Counted from the stretch's first letter, positions 1 through 11,180 are shown. The stretch is 64,000 nucleotides of DNA from Zingiber officinale (GCF_018446385.1 NC_055990.1:131638996-131702995); one strand, 5' to 3'. Notes: generated by a model from the letters alone, not told the origin. Program-made: numbers and translations.

Positions 1-270
1 AAATTATCCGATAATATTCGTAGGATTATGAGATTCTTGATCTTCATCCTAATATTGATTGAGTTGTGATCTTTCTCTCTGTATTAGAGATGTTTGTGAT
101 TCTTTTCCTTGATGTGCAACTGATTGAGATTATTATACTTGCATTCTCTTTTGCATAATTCTAATTTGCTCATTACGAATATATTCACACATTATCAGAT
201 TAGAGATCGAGTTCAAATCAACAAAATTTTAATTTCTTCATTGCGAATATATTCACGCATCCCTGTATTA

Positions 271-501
271 GGGTTTCCAGGTATGTTAGGCAGCCTAGAT
301 TGCATGCATTGGAGATGAAAAAATTGTCCAACGGCATGGGCAGGACAATATTATGGTGGTAGTGGAAAGTCAACAATTATTCTAGAAGTTGTAGCTTATT
401 ATGATCTTTGGATTTGACATGCGTATTTTGGGTTGCCAGGATCAAACAATGATATTAATGTACTTGAGTATGCTCGTTATGTCATTCAAGGAAAAGAGTA
501 C
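271..501 (+). pseudogene. PIF/Harbinger transposase remnant
   Basis: One plus-strand frame reads like the nuclease region of plant Harbinger-type (DDE_Tnp_4) transposases. It contains GMLGSLDCMHW near 277-312, then KNCPTAWAGQYY, TIILEVVAYYDLWI and finally GSNNDINVL near 445-470. The order and spacing match the family, where the SLDCMHW block carries one of the catalytic acidic residues. The frame is broken by stop codons TGA at 316-318 and 415-417, and the sequence stops abruptly at 501 where the Copia LTR begins. No upstream start is convincing; bases 1-270 show only AT-rich decayed sequence. It is a dead fragment, not a gene. Confidence 0.75.
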
Positions 502-1379
502 TGTTGGACCGCGTTGGCTGGCTAAAAGGGGGGATGAATAACCCTGCAAAAGTAAAAACAAACTACCCTTCACAGACTTTTAATTGAACACTTGCATAAA
601 ATAAATAAATAGAAAATAACAAGAAGAAGAGGCACCGGATTTGACTTGGTTACAATCGCGGAAGTTGTTCCAAAGAAGATGATCGCACTAAATTCTCCTT
701 CAGGCGGAGAAGCCTCTTACAACAATGACTTACAGAAAATAGAAGCTAAACTCTAAAGAAAGCGTACAAGTGTTGAAAATGCTAATTGCTTGTGTTGTTT
801 GAAAGCTTCTGAACCAAGGCTGTATTTATAGCCTTGGTCGGGCTGCCTGGAAGGGGTCCAGGCGCCTGGGAGGGGATAAAATTTTATCCTCTTCACAACG
901 GATCGCGTTTGACCGTGATCCGTTCAAAACTTGATTCCGGGCGCCCGGAATGGCTCCGGGCGCCTGGACCACTAAAGTCAACAAGGTTGACTTTTGGTCC
1001 AGGCCCTCTGCTTCGGTGCTTCTTGCCTCGGTCATGGTCTTCCGCTCCGGCCCCGCTCGCTTGGGTGATTTCAGCCAACCGAAATAAGACTCACCCAAAT
1101 CCAATTTCGGCCTTCTCGAGCAACCTTCCGCTCCGGCTTCTCGTCCCTCGGAAACGCCTCACGCCTCTTTCTCGTCAGCCCGCGTACTCTTCTGCAGCAC
1201 CTCGTACCTCAGACGCACCGAGCCCGTTGGCACTCTCCTGTGTCGTCCTTCTCGCTAGCTACGTCTTTTGCTCGACTCCCTGTGCTCCTAAGCTCCTGCA
1301 CACTTAGACACAAGGTTAAAACACCACATGACCTAACTTTAACTTGTTGATCACATCAAAACAACTTTGGGGTTCAACA
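502..1379 (-). repeat. 3' LTR of the minus-strand Copia element
   Basis: In element orientation it begins TGTTGAACCCC (ending at 1379) and finishes GGTCCAACA at 502, giving the usual TG...CA ends and a length of 878 bp. It aligns with 3532-4216 from its inner end until 4216. It is the same LTR family as the solo LTR 5833-6828, which shares the block around GTGCAGGAGCTTAGGAGCACAG. The U3 part contains several GC-rich palindromes such as GGGCGCCCGG. The open frame at 834-1307 lies entirely in the LTR and is not a gene. Confidence 0.85.
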
Positions 1380-1394
1380 ATCTCCCCCTTTTTA
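1380..1394 (-). other. Polypurine tract of Copia element
   Basis: On the minus strand the bases read as an A/G run (AAAAAGGGGGAGAT) ending exactly at the 3' LTR start at 1379. This is the position and composition of the plus-strand priming polypurine tract of LTR retrotransposons. Confidence 0.75.
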
Positions 1395-2160
1395 ATGTGA
1401 GTAACCCAAGTTAAGTTAGGGTAAATAGACATAAAAATGAAATAACTAATATTGCAATAAAGTGCAAAAAGATAAAAAAATTGTAGAAAAAAATTGGTTT
1501 ACCTCCCTCTAGACTTATACTTTTCCTTCTCCCCCTTTGATCACATAAAAAATGAGGTTCAAAGAAAAATCTAAGGGTTAAAACTTAGAAAATTTTGAAA
1601 ATTATTTCAATGATTTTTAGAAAAAAATTTTAAGTAAAAAAATCTCATAAGAAAATTTCTAAGTTAAAAAAAATATAAGTTAGACAATTTTGCATGAAAA
1701 AATATTTTGAAAAATTTCTAAGTTTTTGCAATCAAAATTATTTTTGAGAATTTTTTAAGCAGAAAACTTAAGCAAGAAAATTTTACTAAGCAAAAAAAGT
1801 AATTTTTTTTAACTTCCAAAAAAATATTTGAAAAACTTTCTAATGCATTATTTAATTTTAACTTTAATGCTTTATCAGAAAGTTAATTAAACATTTCATT
1901 TCAATATTTTGGCTTCCAGGCAGTGGCAAGACACTAGACCTTCTTGATTATTGGAGTAACAACCACTTTCTTAGACAAATTCTCATAAAGAAATTAACTG
2001 TTTAATTTTCTCGTTGAAAGCGTTAAATCTAATTAATAGTTCAATTTAAACAAGACTTTGGAATCCAATATAGGTTCTAGCCTACTTGATTAACTAAAAA
2101 TTTCTTAGAGACATACCTTTTTAAAATATTTCTAATTTATCCCTGGTGATATCTAAAATA
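1395..2160. other. AT-rich internal region of Copia element, no gene seen
   Basis: Long A and T runs with no readable protein in either strand. It lies between the gag remains and the polypurine tract of the Copia element, where pol would be in an autonomous copy. A second CCCCCTTTGATCACAT block near 1532 resembles sequence beside the polypurine tract and may mark an internal duplication. Confidence 0.5.
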
Positions 2161-3510
2161 TCAATTTAAATTGTTGTATTTTCTAAAATTTATATTATGG
2201 GAACATGCATGATTTTTTAATGAATCTATTTGTCTTTTCAAATTTTCATTTTCTAACTTTAATTTGTCTAACTCTTTTAATGGGCAAGACTTAGCTAGAA
2301 TTACTTTTAAATTTTTAATTTCTTTTTCTAACTTGTAGGGGTCTTTAGTTAACAATTTAACAAACTTAAAGAATTTATCAGGAGGAAGAGACCGTACCTG
2401 ACTTACCTTATCGATCTCGTTATCCGTGTCTCCCCCTGAGCTGCTACTTTCTTCCGAAGTAGCTCCCCCTTCATCGATGCTCATTTCGGGCGAGCTTGAA
2501 TCGTAGTACTCATCTTGATGACTTGCCATTAATGCAAGTCCGAAGAAGACCTCGACTTCCGATTCGGACGGCGTATCGTCCCACGTCACCTTTAAGACCT
2601 TGCGCTTACTTGTTTGGATAGACTTCTTGCCTTTGTCTTTGTCCTTGTTCTTTAGCTTGAGGTAGTTATCCTTGACGTGCCCTTCTTCGTTGCAGTGGTA
2701 GCAGCGGATCGTCCTTTTCTTTCTACCCCTGCGGATTGTTAGTTTTTCTAAAATTACATAACTTCTTAAAGCGTCTTACCATCATAACCATTTCCTCGTC
2801 GTCGAGGGAAGACTCTGACTCAGGTTCGTCTTTCGATACTTTGAGGGCGATATTTTGCTTGGGCTCCTTCGTATCTGCACATCTTGATTCATATACTTCA
2901 AATGTGGAAAATAATTCTTCTAATGGAATTTTTTAAAGTCTTTTAAAATATAAAAGACATCTACTAGTGATGCCCATTTTGAATTTCTAAGGAAATGAAT
3001 TGAGTACATACCTTAGCGAATCTCGGTTACTTACCTTTTCTCTGAGATTTGAAAGTCTGGTGATGATCTCCTTAATCTTCGAGTGCAGATGTTCGACTGT
3101 TTCATTTTCTTCAAGTCGCAGGTTGGTGAGCTGGTTACGAAGTAAATCCTGTCTTGCAAGCTTGGCTTCAGACGTTCCTTCATGCAGCTCAAGAAACTTT
3201 TCCCACAGTTCCTTTGCTGAGTCATAGTTGCCGATCTAGTTGACTTCTTATGGTGGAAGAACGCTCAGCAGATGAGATTCTGCCTTGTCGTTTGCCACAT
3301 AGTCGACCTGCTCCTTTTTCGTCCATTGGTATTTTCTTTACCTTCTGGTGTTGTAAAACCGAACTCCATTATTAATAATAAATCGAAATCGATTTTAAAA
3401 ATACCTGCATTTGCTTTTTCCAGCTAGCGAATTTCCCTTCGAATTTTGACGGGTAAATGCTTGGTCTGACTATTGATTCGGTGCTTCGTTCGGCGGTAGT
3501 CTTCTTGAAG
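2161..3510 (-). pseudogene. Copia gag polyprotein, broken
   Basis: On the minus strand, reading from about 3500 down, short frames give a Copia gag: IVRPSIYPSKFEGKFASWK at the N-terminus, then LWEKFLELHEG and LARQDLLRNQLTNLRL with ENETVEHLHSKIKEIITRL (UBN2-type gag domain, about 3230-3020). A zinc-knuckle region follows near 2710-2680 (CYHCNEEGHVKDN). Downstream is an acidic tail, open from 2589 to 2161, with DTPSESEVEVFFGLALMA and a coiled-coil-like end. At least three frame changes and several stops break it. Gag forms the virus-like particle and binds the RNA; this copy cannot make a complete protein. Confidence 0.75.
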
Positions 3511-3517
3511 CGTCCTT

Positions 3518-3529
3518 GCTCTGATACCA
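3518..3529 (-). other. Primer binding site, tRNA-Met type
   Basis: The minus strand reads TGGTATCAGAGC two bases inside the LTR end at 3532. This is the standard plant Copia primer site complementary to the 3' end of initiator tRNA-Met, and it fixes the element's orientation. Confidence 0.85.
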
Positions 3530-3531
3530 CT

Positions 3532-4216
3532 TGTTGGACCGTGTTGGCCGGCTAGAAGGGGGATTGAATAGCCCTGCAAAAGTAAAAACAAACTATCCTT
3601 CATAGACTTTTAATTGAACACTTGCATGAAATAAATAAACAAAAAATAACAAGAAGAAGAGGCACCGGATTTGACTTGGTTACAACCGGGGAGGTTGTTA
3701 ATCCAAGGAAGATTATCGCACTAAATTCTCCTTCAGGCGGAGAAGTCTCTTACAGCAATGACGCACAGAAAAATAGAAGCTAAACTCTAAAGAAAGCGTA
3801 CAAGTGTTGGAAATGCTAATTACTTGTGTTGATTGAAAGCTTATAGACCAAGACTGTATTTATAGCTGGGCCCCTAGAAGGGGTCCAGGCGCCTGGAAGG
3901 GGTCCAGGCATCTGGGAGGGGATAAAATTTTATCCCCTTCATAACGAATCATATTTGACCACGATCCGGTCAAAACTTGATTTCGGGCGCCCGGACTACT
4001 AAAGTCAACAAGATTGACTTTTGGTCCAGGCCCTCTGCTCCAGTGCTGCTCGCCTCGGTCATGGTCTTCCGCTCCGGCTTCGTTCCCTTGGGTGATTTCA
4101 GCCAACCGAAATAAGGCTCACCCGAACCCAATTTCGACCTTCTCGAGCAACTTTTCGCTCCGACTTCTCGTCTCTTGGAAACGTCGCGCGCCTCCTTCTC
4201 GTCCGCCCGCGTACTC
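3532..4216 (-). repeat. 5' LTR of the Copia element, outer end lost
   Basis: It aligns to 502-1379 from the inner end (TGTTGGACCG at 3532) through CGCGTACTCT at 4207-4216 and then stops. The last roughly 180 bp, corresponding to 1197-1379, are missing. Base 4217 onward is unrelated Athila-like coding sequence, so 4216/4217 is a deletion or recombination junction. Differences from the 3' LTR, including small indels, indicate an old insertion. Confidence 0.8.
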
Positions 4217-4934
4217 TAGGGTTGGGATGGATTGATTAGTATTTGATGTCCTACCTATGCTAGGCTTACACTTGAGTTTCTTAGTTCCCTAGAGGTGGAA
4301 GTCTTGACAGAAAAAAATCGTTTGGAGGGTCCTATCAATTTTATGATATTTAATGATGAGTATAGATGGACCTTAAAACAATTCAATTTTAGATTATGAT
4401 TTTCCTCAGGAGGAGATAGGAGGTCACATAGGGATTTCATCCCCTATGTTTTTTTGGGGGGAATGAATAAGGCAAGGACCCTATGATCCTTCAGTTTTAA
4501 AAGCCTCAAACCTCTAAAATCCTATAATTGGGTACATGTACAAAATAATGATGAATAGTATGTTCGGTAGGAGAGATAGCGAGAGAGTTGCGCGATTGGA
4601 TGAGTTATTGTGCCCTTGGTGTATGCGACATGAGGGAGACATTAATTATGGATTTCATTTTGCCAGACACATGGCAAGGTAGGGAGAGCCACTTCGAGGA
4701 CTATTATGATCGGTGGCTACATCTCCCACATCGCTCAAGGTTTAGGGTATTATTTGAGTGGAGTTAAAGATATTAAGGGTCACTCAAGCATTGATATGGG
4801 AGTGTGTTTTGCCTCTATAATGATTGTTCCAGAGGGGGATTCATATGCATTTGTGCTTAAGGGTCAAGAACCATTTAAATTACCAAATCCTAGCCACACC
4901 ACCGTGACCAACCCCGCGAATTGGAGGTTAACAC

Positions 4935-6864
4935 TGTTGGAACCCCATGGTAGTTTTGATGCGATCAACCAAGTTAAGTTAGGTCTTGTTATATTTAACT
5001 CTTATATCTAAGTGTGCAGGAGCTTAGAAACACAATAAGTCGAGCGAAAAATACAGCTAGCGAGAAGATGACACGAGAAGGGAGTCGACGGACTCGGTAC
5101 ATTCGAGGGACGAGGTGCTGGAAAGAGTGCGCCGGTGGATGAGAAGGACGTGCGCGACGTTCCGAGGGACGAAAAGCTAGAGCGAAAGCCTGCTCGAGGA
5201 GAATGCCAAAAAATGGGTCTGAGTGAGCCCTATTTCGGATGACCACAATCACCCAAGTGATCGGAGCAGTAGAAGAGCGAAAGACGGCTGAAGATGCTGC
5301 TAGAGGCGCCTTCAAAGGAAATTGAAGGTGTCTCCGTGGCACCTCTGCGCCTCACTGTGGAAGGCACCTTCCATGGTTGGAAGGTACCTTCGATGAACAG
5401 TACGAATGCTCCTTCCAGCCCTATGGAAGGCACCTTCGACCATGCTAATTTTAGTCGTTGCCACTTTATCCTTTGGTGCCTCATTGGAGACGCCTTCCAA
5501 CCCGATGGAAGGCACCTTCAAGCCACGGATAAAATTTTTCAAGGGCTATAAAAAGATCTCCTGAACCTAGGAAATAGATAATCAACTCCTGTATTCTTTT
5601 CCTAGCAACTGTCTGAGCGTTTAACGATTGTAAGATGCTTCTCCGCCTACACGAAGGAGATCTTTTAGAGCTTTTCATTACCCTTGGATTAACAACTACC
5701 TAAGTTGTAACCATGTAAATAGTGTGTCTCATCTCTTTAGTTATTAATTTAAGTTATTATTATTATTGTTGCTTTTAATTTGAGTTGAAAGAATGAGAAT
5801 GATATTGTTTTCTTTTTCAGGTTATTCACATCTGTTGGAACCCAAAGGTTGTTTTGGTGTGAACAACAAGTTAAGTTAGATCCTGTGTGTTTTTAACCTT
5901 GTGTCTAACTGTACAGGAGCTTAGGAGCACAGGCAGTCAAGCGGAAGATGCAGCTAGCGAGAAGGATGGCACGCGGTGCGTCCGAGGGAGGAAGCGCTGC
6001 GGAAGAGTACACCAGTGGACGAAAAGGAAGCATGCGGTGGTTCCGATGGACGAGAAGCCGGAGCAGAAGACTGCTCGAGGAGCAAGAGTCGCAACTAGTG
6101 AGAAGGTCGGCACGAGGTGCGACCGAGGGATGAAGACAGCGAATGAGTACGCTGGCGGACGAGAAGGAAGCACGCGGCGATTCCGAGGGACGAGAAGCCG
6201 GAGCAGAAGCCTGCTCGAGAAGACCGGAAGTTGGGTTCGGGTGAGCCTATTCCGGATGGCAGAGATTACCCAAGTGAGCGGAAGACTCGGTCTGAGGTAA
6301 ACGGAGCCAGAGCAGAAGACCCGGGCTAGAAAAAGTCAATAGGGTTGACTTTTCTCTCCGGGGCGCCCGGAACCCTTCCGGGCGTCCGGAGTTGACTTTT
6401 TAACCAGATCACGTCAAACGCGATCTGAACGTTGGGGGATAAAATTTTATCCCTCCCAGGGCGCCCGGAATCCCCTCGGGGTGCCTCGACCAAGGTTATA
6501 AATACAGCCTTGGTCCAGAAGCTTTTGATCAACTCAAGCAATTCATTCTTTCTACACTTGTACGCTTTCTCTGTAGTTAAGCTTCTATTTTTTGCGCTTC
6601 ATTATTGTAAGAGACTTCTCCGCCTGAAGGAATTTTTAGTATGATCATTTTCCTTGGATTAACAACCTCCCCGATTGTAACCAAGTCAAATATGGTGTCT
6701 CGTTTTTTCTGATTTACTTTCTGTTTATCTAATTTATGCAAGTGTTAGTCTAAAAAAGTTCGAGAAATGTTTGTTTTTTATTTTCAGGCTATTCAACCCC
6801 CCTTCTAACCGACCACCGTGATCCAACAACATCTCCCTCTTACCGACCTCCAAGGATCTTAACA
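4935..6864 (+). mobile_element. Older Copia solo LTR with another LTR nested in it
   Basis: Begins TGTTGGAACCCC at 4935 and, with the inner insertion removed, ends ...GGATCTTAACA at 6864. It is flanked by a perfect 5-bp target duplication AACAC (4930-4934 and 6865-6869). Net length is about 930 bp. No internal region or second LTR is present, so it is a solo LTR made by LTR-LTR recombination. It is related to the LTRs at 502 and 5833 in its first roughly 130 bp and last roughly 200 bp, but its middle has a different set of palindromes (GGAAGGCACCTTC repeats, 5350-5520). A TATA-like CTATAAAAAG lies near 5547. Confidence 0.85.
5833..6828 (+). mobile_element. Younger Copia solo LTR nested in the older one
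   Basis: A 996-bp LTR starting TGTTGGAACCC and ending GATCCAACA. It is flanked by a perfect 5-bp duplication ACATC at 5828-5832 and 6829-6833. It is inserted in the last 40 bp of the older solo LTR. A TATA-like TATAAATACA at 6498 precedes the presumed R/U5 part, which contains the GTAAGAGACTTCTCCGCCTGAAGG block shared with 502-1379 (there in reverse). The open frames 5887-6300 and 5937-6173 are internal to this LTR and are not genes. Confidence 0.88.
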
Positions 6865-7455
6865 AACACAAGTTCCACCAACATCTCAGTTTGGTGAGCC
6901 ATCTGTGCCCTTTTCCTAGGGACCACATGCCCCCGACACACCCAGACAGGGAGGGTTCACCCATGGAGAGAGATTTTGACACTGAGCCGGGCATGCCTTC
7001 TTTTCCTCACTCCAAGCATGCTCCGGAGCCTCCGGTATATGATTTTTCTGATTTCCACTATAGTCTTGTTATTTATACAAAGTAGGTTTCCATGTGGCAG
7101 TTCTTCGAGTAGCAAAGTGGGGCCTAGGCTAGAGGATTTGGAGGCTGGAGGGACATTTCTACAGAGCAGATGCACATTACTAGGAGGCTCATTTATATTT
7201 TGAAGCCGAATCAAAGAGGAGAGAGGAGGAGGCAAGAGAGTGGGTAGAGCAAAGAAAATTCCGTGATGAGATGAGACAATTCACGGGGGACCAGAGAGAG
7301 TAATGGGAATGGGAACAAGGCCATTGTAAAAGAGAGGAGATTGCAGCTACTCAAACCAAGCGTATGTGCCTCTAGCAGTGACCACACAATTTTACAAGCT
7401 TAAGCAGAGATGGAGGAGAATTTGACCCACCTTTTCCTCCTCCGGATGATGAGCA

Positions 7456-8385
7456 TTGAGGCATAGTAAGCTCTTTTGTACATATTATTTAGTGGCACCT
7501 GTAGTTTTACTTTTTCATTAGGTAGCATGTTGAGTTTTTAGTTATTAAGTGAGAATTTGCTTTGGTTGCTATTATTTATAATTATCTTGAAGCATGAATA
7601 GCATGACGTGTCCTTTAAAAACATGATTTATTTGATGGAGTTTTGTTGGGCCCATGTGGATTTATTCTTTTATTTTTGGTGATTCATATTTTCCTATCTC
7701 TTGGTAGAACCTTGATAAAGCGTGTTGAATTAGTTTGCTTTCACTATAGCTTACTTAATAATTTGATATTTCACTACACTAATGGTTTATTTCTTAAGGA
7801 GTGAGTTAGTATAAGTTAGTCATTATTCATTTAGTTGGACTAGTACCATGATGACCATAGGTGGCCCTTTCCCAATATTTAAGTTACTGGATCATGCTTA
7901 GTTTGTGAAAGCTTATTTAGAAAAATCAAAATCCAATATGAAAAAATAGAGTGGAAGTAAAGGGTACCATTTGATATACAATAAAATACTTGAGTGAAAA
8001 GAAAGGAATATGGAAAAGAAAAGAGTGGAAATGATAAAGGGATAAAAAATAGTTATCATGAGTGAAATAATAAAATGTCTCTTTGAGACTGAGTTAGGTT
8101 ACTAGGAAAATATTTATCCGTTTCTTTCAATACCGAACATACCTTTAACACTCTGTAATGGACAAAGGGGCCGAACCTCATGTATGGCATGTAAGTGCCT
8201 AACATCGGAGATCTTGGGAACACAATTGAATGACGACTTAACTAGAAACGAATTTGAAACCTAGGAAATAAATCATGCACTGAGCACTTAACTAGCTTGT
8301 AAGTTTGGTGAAACTAATTGAGTACTTATACTTTAAGTTGATATCATTTGATAGGACTAGATGGGTTCATTGAAATTGGGGATAA
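7456..8385. other. Noncoding stretch before the Athila-like LTR
   Basis: About 930 bp with no readable protein on either strand. It lies between the post-pol ORF and the LTR-like block, consistent with the untranslated 3' region of Athila elements. It ends in the purine-rich ATTGGGGATAA directly before TGTGCATATG at 8386, a possible weak polypurine tract. Confidence 0.4.
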
Positions 8386-9835
8386 TGTGCATATGTTTAT
8401 AAGGTTTTGATCATATTTTCGCACTACATTCGACCCACTTTTGCATACATAAGTCGAGGTAACTTAATTCTATTCTTCATTTTCATGTTTTATTGTTTCT
8501 AAATATTGCTCTCGTCTATTGTGGATGACAGGAGTGAAGATTGGAGCGATACGGGGAGCAAAATGACTAAGGCAAGGAGCCTTGTCCTTCCACGGGGGTT
8601 TATGTCTAGCGCCACAACCCGTGGCAGGCTCTACCGTCCTGCCACGACCAAGCTTAGCCGCCATGCCACGAGTGGCCGTGGCCAGCGCCATGACCCATGC
8701 TAGGCTCGGTTGCCACGCCATGGGTGCCCATGTGTAGTGCCATGGCCCGTGGCAATGGGATTTGAGCCTGCACGCCTTGCCACAGGCCATTGTGCCCAGT
8801 GCCACGACCTGTGGTGAGCATCCAACCTCAGCGACTATAAAAGGTGATTCATTCATTAAAGCTAGGAATCTCGATTTGTGGTCACCCAGGGACCCCAAGG
8901 AGGGGAAGAAGGAGTCTTTGAAACTGTTCTGAAGCTATCCAAGAATGAAGGAGCCATTGGGAGCATCTAGAAGGAGCATTCTTCAAGTAATCTGAGCATT
9001 TTCTTCCTCTTCTCTATTTTCTCTGATTTTAAAACTGTTTGATTACTATTGTTAATTATGTTTGCTTGTTATAATCCCTTGGTTGTAGGGTAGCTTGCTA
9101 GATTCTAGAGTTAGGGAGTAATTTTTATGTGATGTAAATACTTTACTTTAATCTATGCATGTTTTCTATCTTGTTTCTATGATATGTTGGTTTATGATTC
9201 AGATCTACTATTTTAACATGATCTCGATGCCAAAAGTTTGAAATTCATATCCCATGAGAGTTTGAGGATGAACCTAAAGGAGAACTCAATCCTCCGACCT
9301 GTAGACAATCCGGACATGAAGAGTCAGATACGAAAGTGCAACCTGACTTGTCACAAGGAACTCTAGGTGATCATAGAAATTAATGGATCAACCCTAATTC
9401 GTTGTAGACAATGATTAGGGTTGGTACGCTATAGTAGAAGCAAAAGTTCACATCAGATACCTTAGGATTGTCTACCTACACGAACCAATATTGAGGACAA
9501 GAATTAAGACATAGATCAATTGTTTGCTAGCATGGAAGTGAAATTGAAATCCTAGGATCATTCTCTCTATCTATCTTTCCTCTATCTACTTGTTTTGATC
9601 ACATTCTAGCTTACTTTTGTAATCTTTCTGGATTCTCTCTATCTTTTTGACCCTCTCGTTTCTCTTTCACATTTAGATTTAGATTTATGACCGTGACAAT
9701 CAACCCTTTTTGATTTGGTTTAGATTGTTAAGTTTGATTGGTAAGCTAGTACTCGATCTCTAGTCTATGTCGATTTAATTTTATTATTATTTGATGATAC
9801 TTCCATGTACTTACGGATTTACCACCACATCATCA
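8386..9835 (+). repeat. Probable Athila-like LTR
   Basis: Starts TGTGCATATG after a purine tract and ends near ACCACCACATCATCA at about 9835. The body contains GC-rich U3-like repeats of TGCCACG/CCATGGC near 8600-8820, a TATA-like CTATAAAAGG at 8835, then a T-rich region and the block on ATTAGGGTT typical of the U5 side of Athila LTRs. No second LTR or primer site is seen next to it. Ends are approximate. The open frames at 8470-8898 are internal to the repeat. Confidence 0.45.
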
Positions 9836-10789
9836 AACTACAATAAAAATATCTATATAAAATGCACGCATCACTGGACGTTCCTCATGGACGCCCTGCG
9901 TGGGCGACTGGTGACTGGCGACTGAGGGCATGCAGCGCGCTCGGCAATTGGGACATCCAGCATGGGCAAGTGAGGGCATGCAGGGTGCTCGACAATTGTT
10001 ATGAGTTACAGTTAAGGGATTATTTAATGGAAACTCTTTACTTACAAGAGGACTCTTAAAAAAAATTGAAAGCAAAGTAAATATATTCACCTTCACATGC
10101 TGAATCATAAACTATTCTAATTTTTATCGTATACTTTCTAAATGTTTCAACGAGGTTTGAAAATTGAAGTTTTTTTTCTTTTCTTTTCCTCCAAAATTTC
10201 CTACGAAGTGACCTGACGTAAAGTTTGCAAGTTAAAGTGTAGATAATAAATACAAAGGTTAAAAAATGAAAATTCTACTTAGACTAAAGTTTGATTATTT
10301 TATCTTTCTCCTCTATTTTATCTGTAGCTAGCCTTTTCTTGGGTAGGAAATACAATAAATACGAATGGAGAGCGTAAAGTATGTAATATTATATAAAATT
10401 TTATACTTGATGTAGTCTGAATCTGCCATCTTTATCTTTGTTTGTTCGTGCCATTTAATTTACATGGGTAGAACTTCTCGTTTTATACAGCCGAAGCGTT
10501 TTCCTGTGAACTTCTAGTTTGCGGTCTCAAGTCCTCCTCCATAAAGACTCTTCTGATCTTTGATGCTCTACTATCTCCGTACAACTCTTCTTGCAACCTG
10601 CTGTGCCTCCAACTTGTCGACCTAATTTGTGGACTTGGATTCACCCTTGCAAAGCTTCCGACCTTCTGTGACCTGCTATCTCTGTGTAGCTCCACTTGTG
10701 ACCTACAATGTCAACTTCGGTGAGCGGGGGTCGGCGTTGCCGGCTTAGTTCCTTTGATGCTTAAGTTAGCATATTGCTGAAGAAAAAGG
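9836..10789. other. Intergenic DNA, one short local duplication
   Basis: No gene is seen. A local imperfect duplication of about 32 bp occurs near 9920-9952 and 9969-10001, sharing GAGGGCATGCAG and CAATTG. The rest is AT-rich unique-looking sequence. Open frames at 9833-10108 and 10483-10695 have no recognisable domains. Confidence 0.5.
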
Positions 10790-11180
10790 TGTTCCTTGAG
10801 GAGAGGGCTGGAATTGAAAAAGAGAGGTCTTCCGCGAGAGAAGGGCTTTGGCAAACTATGTGCTAAGGTGCCTTCCACTAGGGAAGGGCTTTTAAACGTC
10901 AGTGTGTCTTTCGCTAGGGGAAAGACTTTTGAGAGCCAGAGTGCCTTCATCTTGAGGAAAGGCTTTAGCGGGTTGTGAAGCAGAGTGCCTTTAGCTGGAG
11001 GAATGACTTCAGTAGACTGTGAAGCAGAGTGCCTCCAGCTAGATGAAGGACTTTAGTAGACTGTGAAGCATAGCACCTTCAATTGGTGGAAGACCTTTAG
11101 TAGATTGTTAAGTAGAATGCCTTCAGTTAAAGGAAGGACTTTAGTAGGTTATGGAGCAGAGTACCTTCAGATGGAGGAAT
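10790..11180 (+). repeat. Degenerate ~45-bp minisatellite
   Basis: At least six diverged copies of a unit resembling GTGCCTTCAGCTGGAGGAAGG followed by ACTTTAGTAGACTGTGAAGCAGA occur with about 45-bp spacing; copy starts are near 10940, 10986, 11030, 11074, 11118 and 11162. More diverged versions extend back to about 10790. The array resumes at 12107-12175 after the LTR insertion. The spacing is a multiple of three and some frames stay open, but no protein is recognisable. Confidence 0.7.

Larger units (their letters stand above)
502..4216 (-). mobile_element. Copia-type LTR retrotransposon, gag only, minus strand
   Basis: Two related LTRs (502-1379 and 3532-4216) flank an internal region that reads as a Copia gag on the minus strand. 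In element orientation the order is truncated 5' LTR, tRNA-Met primer site at 3529-3518, decayed gag, AT-rich filler, polypurine tract at 1394-1380, then the complete 3' LTR. No protease, integrase or reverse transcriptase is visible in the roughly 2.1-kb interior, so this copy was non-autonomous or internally deleted. The outer end of the 5' LTR is missing (it stops at 4216), so no target duplication can be paired with AGTAC at 497-501. The element sits in the Harbinger remnant. Confidence 0.8.
4217..7455 (+). pseudogene. Athila-type post-pol ORF, interrupted
   Basis: Decayed frames give LTLEFLSSLEVE-like residues near 4262-4310, INFMIFNDEYRWTLKQFNF near 4335-4395, DELLCPWCMRH near 4598 and GGYISHIAQGLGY near 4712. 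GDSYAFVLKG and PLPNPS/NW-type residues follow to 4920. The GG-I-x-P/H-IA-x-LG block followed by an LPNP...NW block recalls the ORF downstream of pol in Athila elements. The sequence resumes at 6870 after the nested solo LTRs and continues as a charged, glutamate/arginine-rich segment (EESKRREEEAREWVEQRKFRDEM, 7210-7280) to about 7455. Stops and frameshifts are frequent. The function of this ORF is not known to me. Confidence 0.45.
4217..9835 (+). mobile_element. 3' part of an Athila-like Ty3 retrotransposon
   Basis: The plus strand carries the remains of an Athila-type extra ORF, which lies after pol in that lineage (4217-4934 continued at 6870-7455). It is followed by a noncoding stretch and then an LTR-like block at 8386-9835. 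The arrangement (late ORF, long untranslated 3' region, about 1.4-kb LTR) fits Athila. Nothing of gag or pol is present, because the element begins at the junction 4216/4217. Two nested Copia solo LTRs (4935-6864) interrupt the ORF. Identification rests on remembered family patterns and remains moderate. Confidence 0.5.

Noticed and set aside
834-1307. 157-codon plus-strand open frame and its minus-strand partner 826-1104
   Set aside because: Both lie wholly inside a Copia LTR (502-1379); the GC-rich U3 region creates long chance frames. The same happens in the LTR copies at 3860-4235 and 5887-6300.
8470-8898. 142-codon minus-strand open frame
   Set aside because: Lies in the GC-rich part of an LTR-like block with TGCCACG repeats; composition is repeat-driven and no domain is recognisable.
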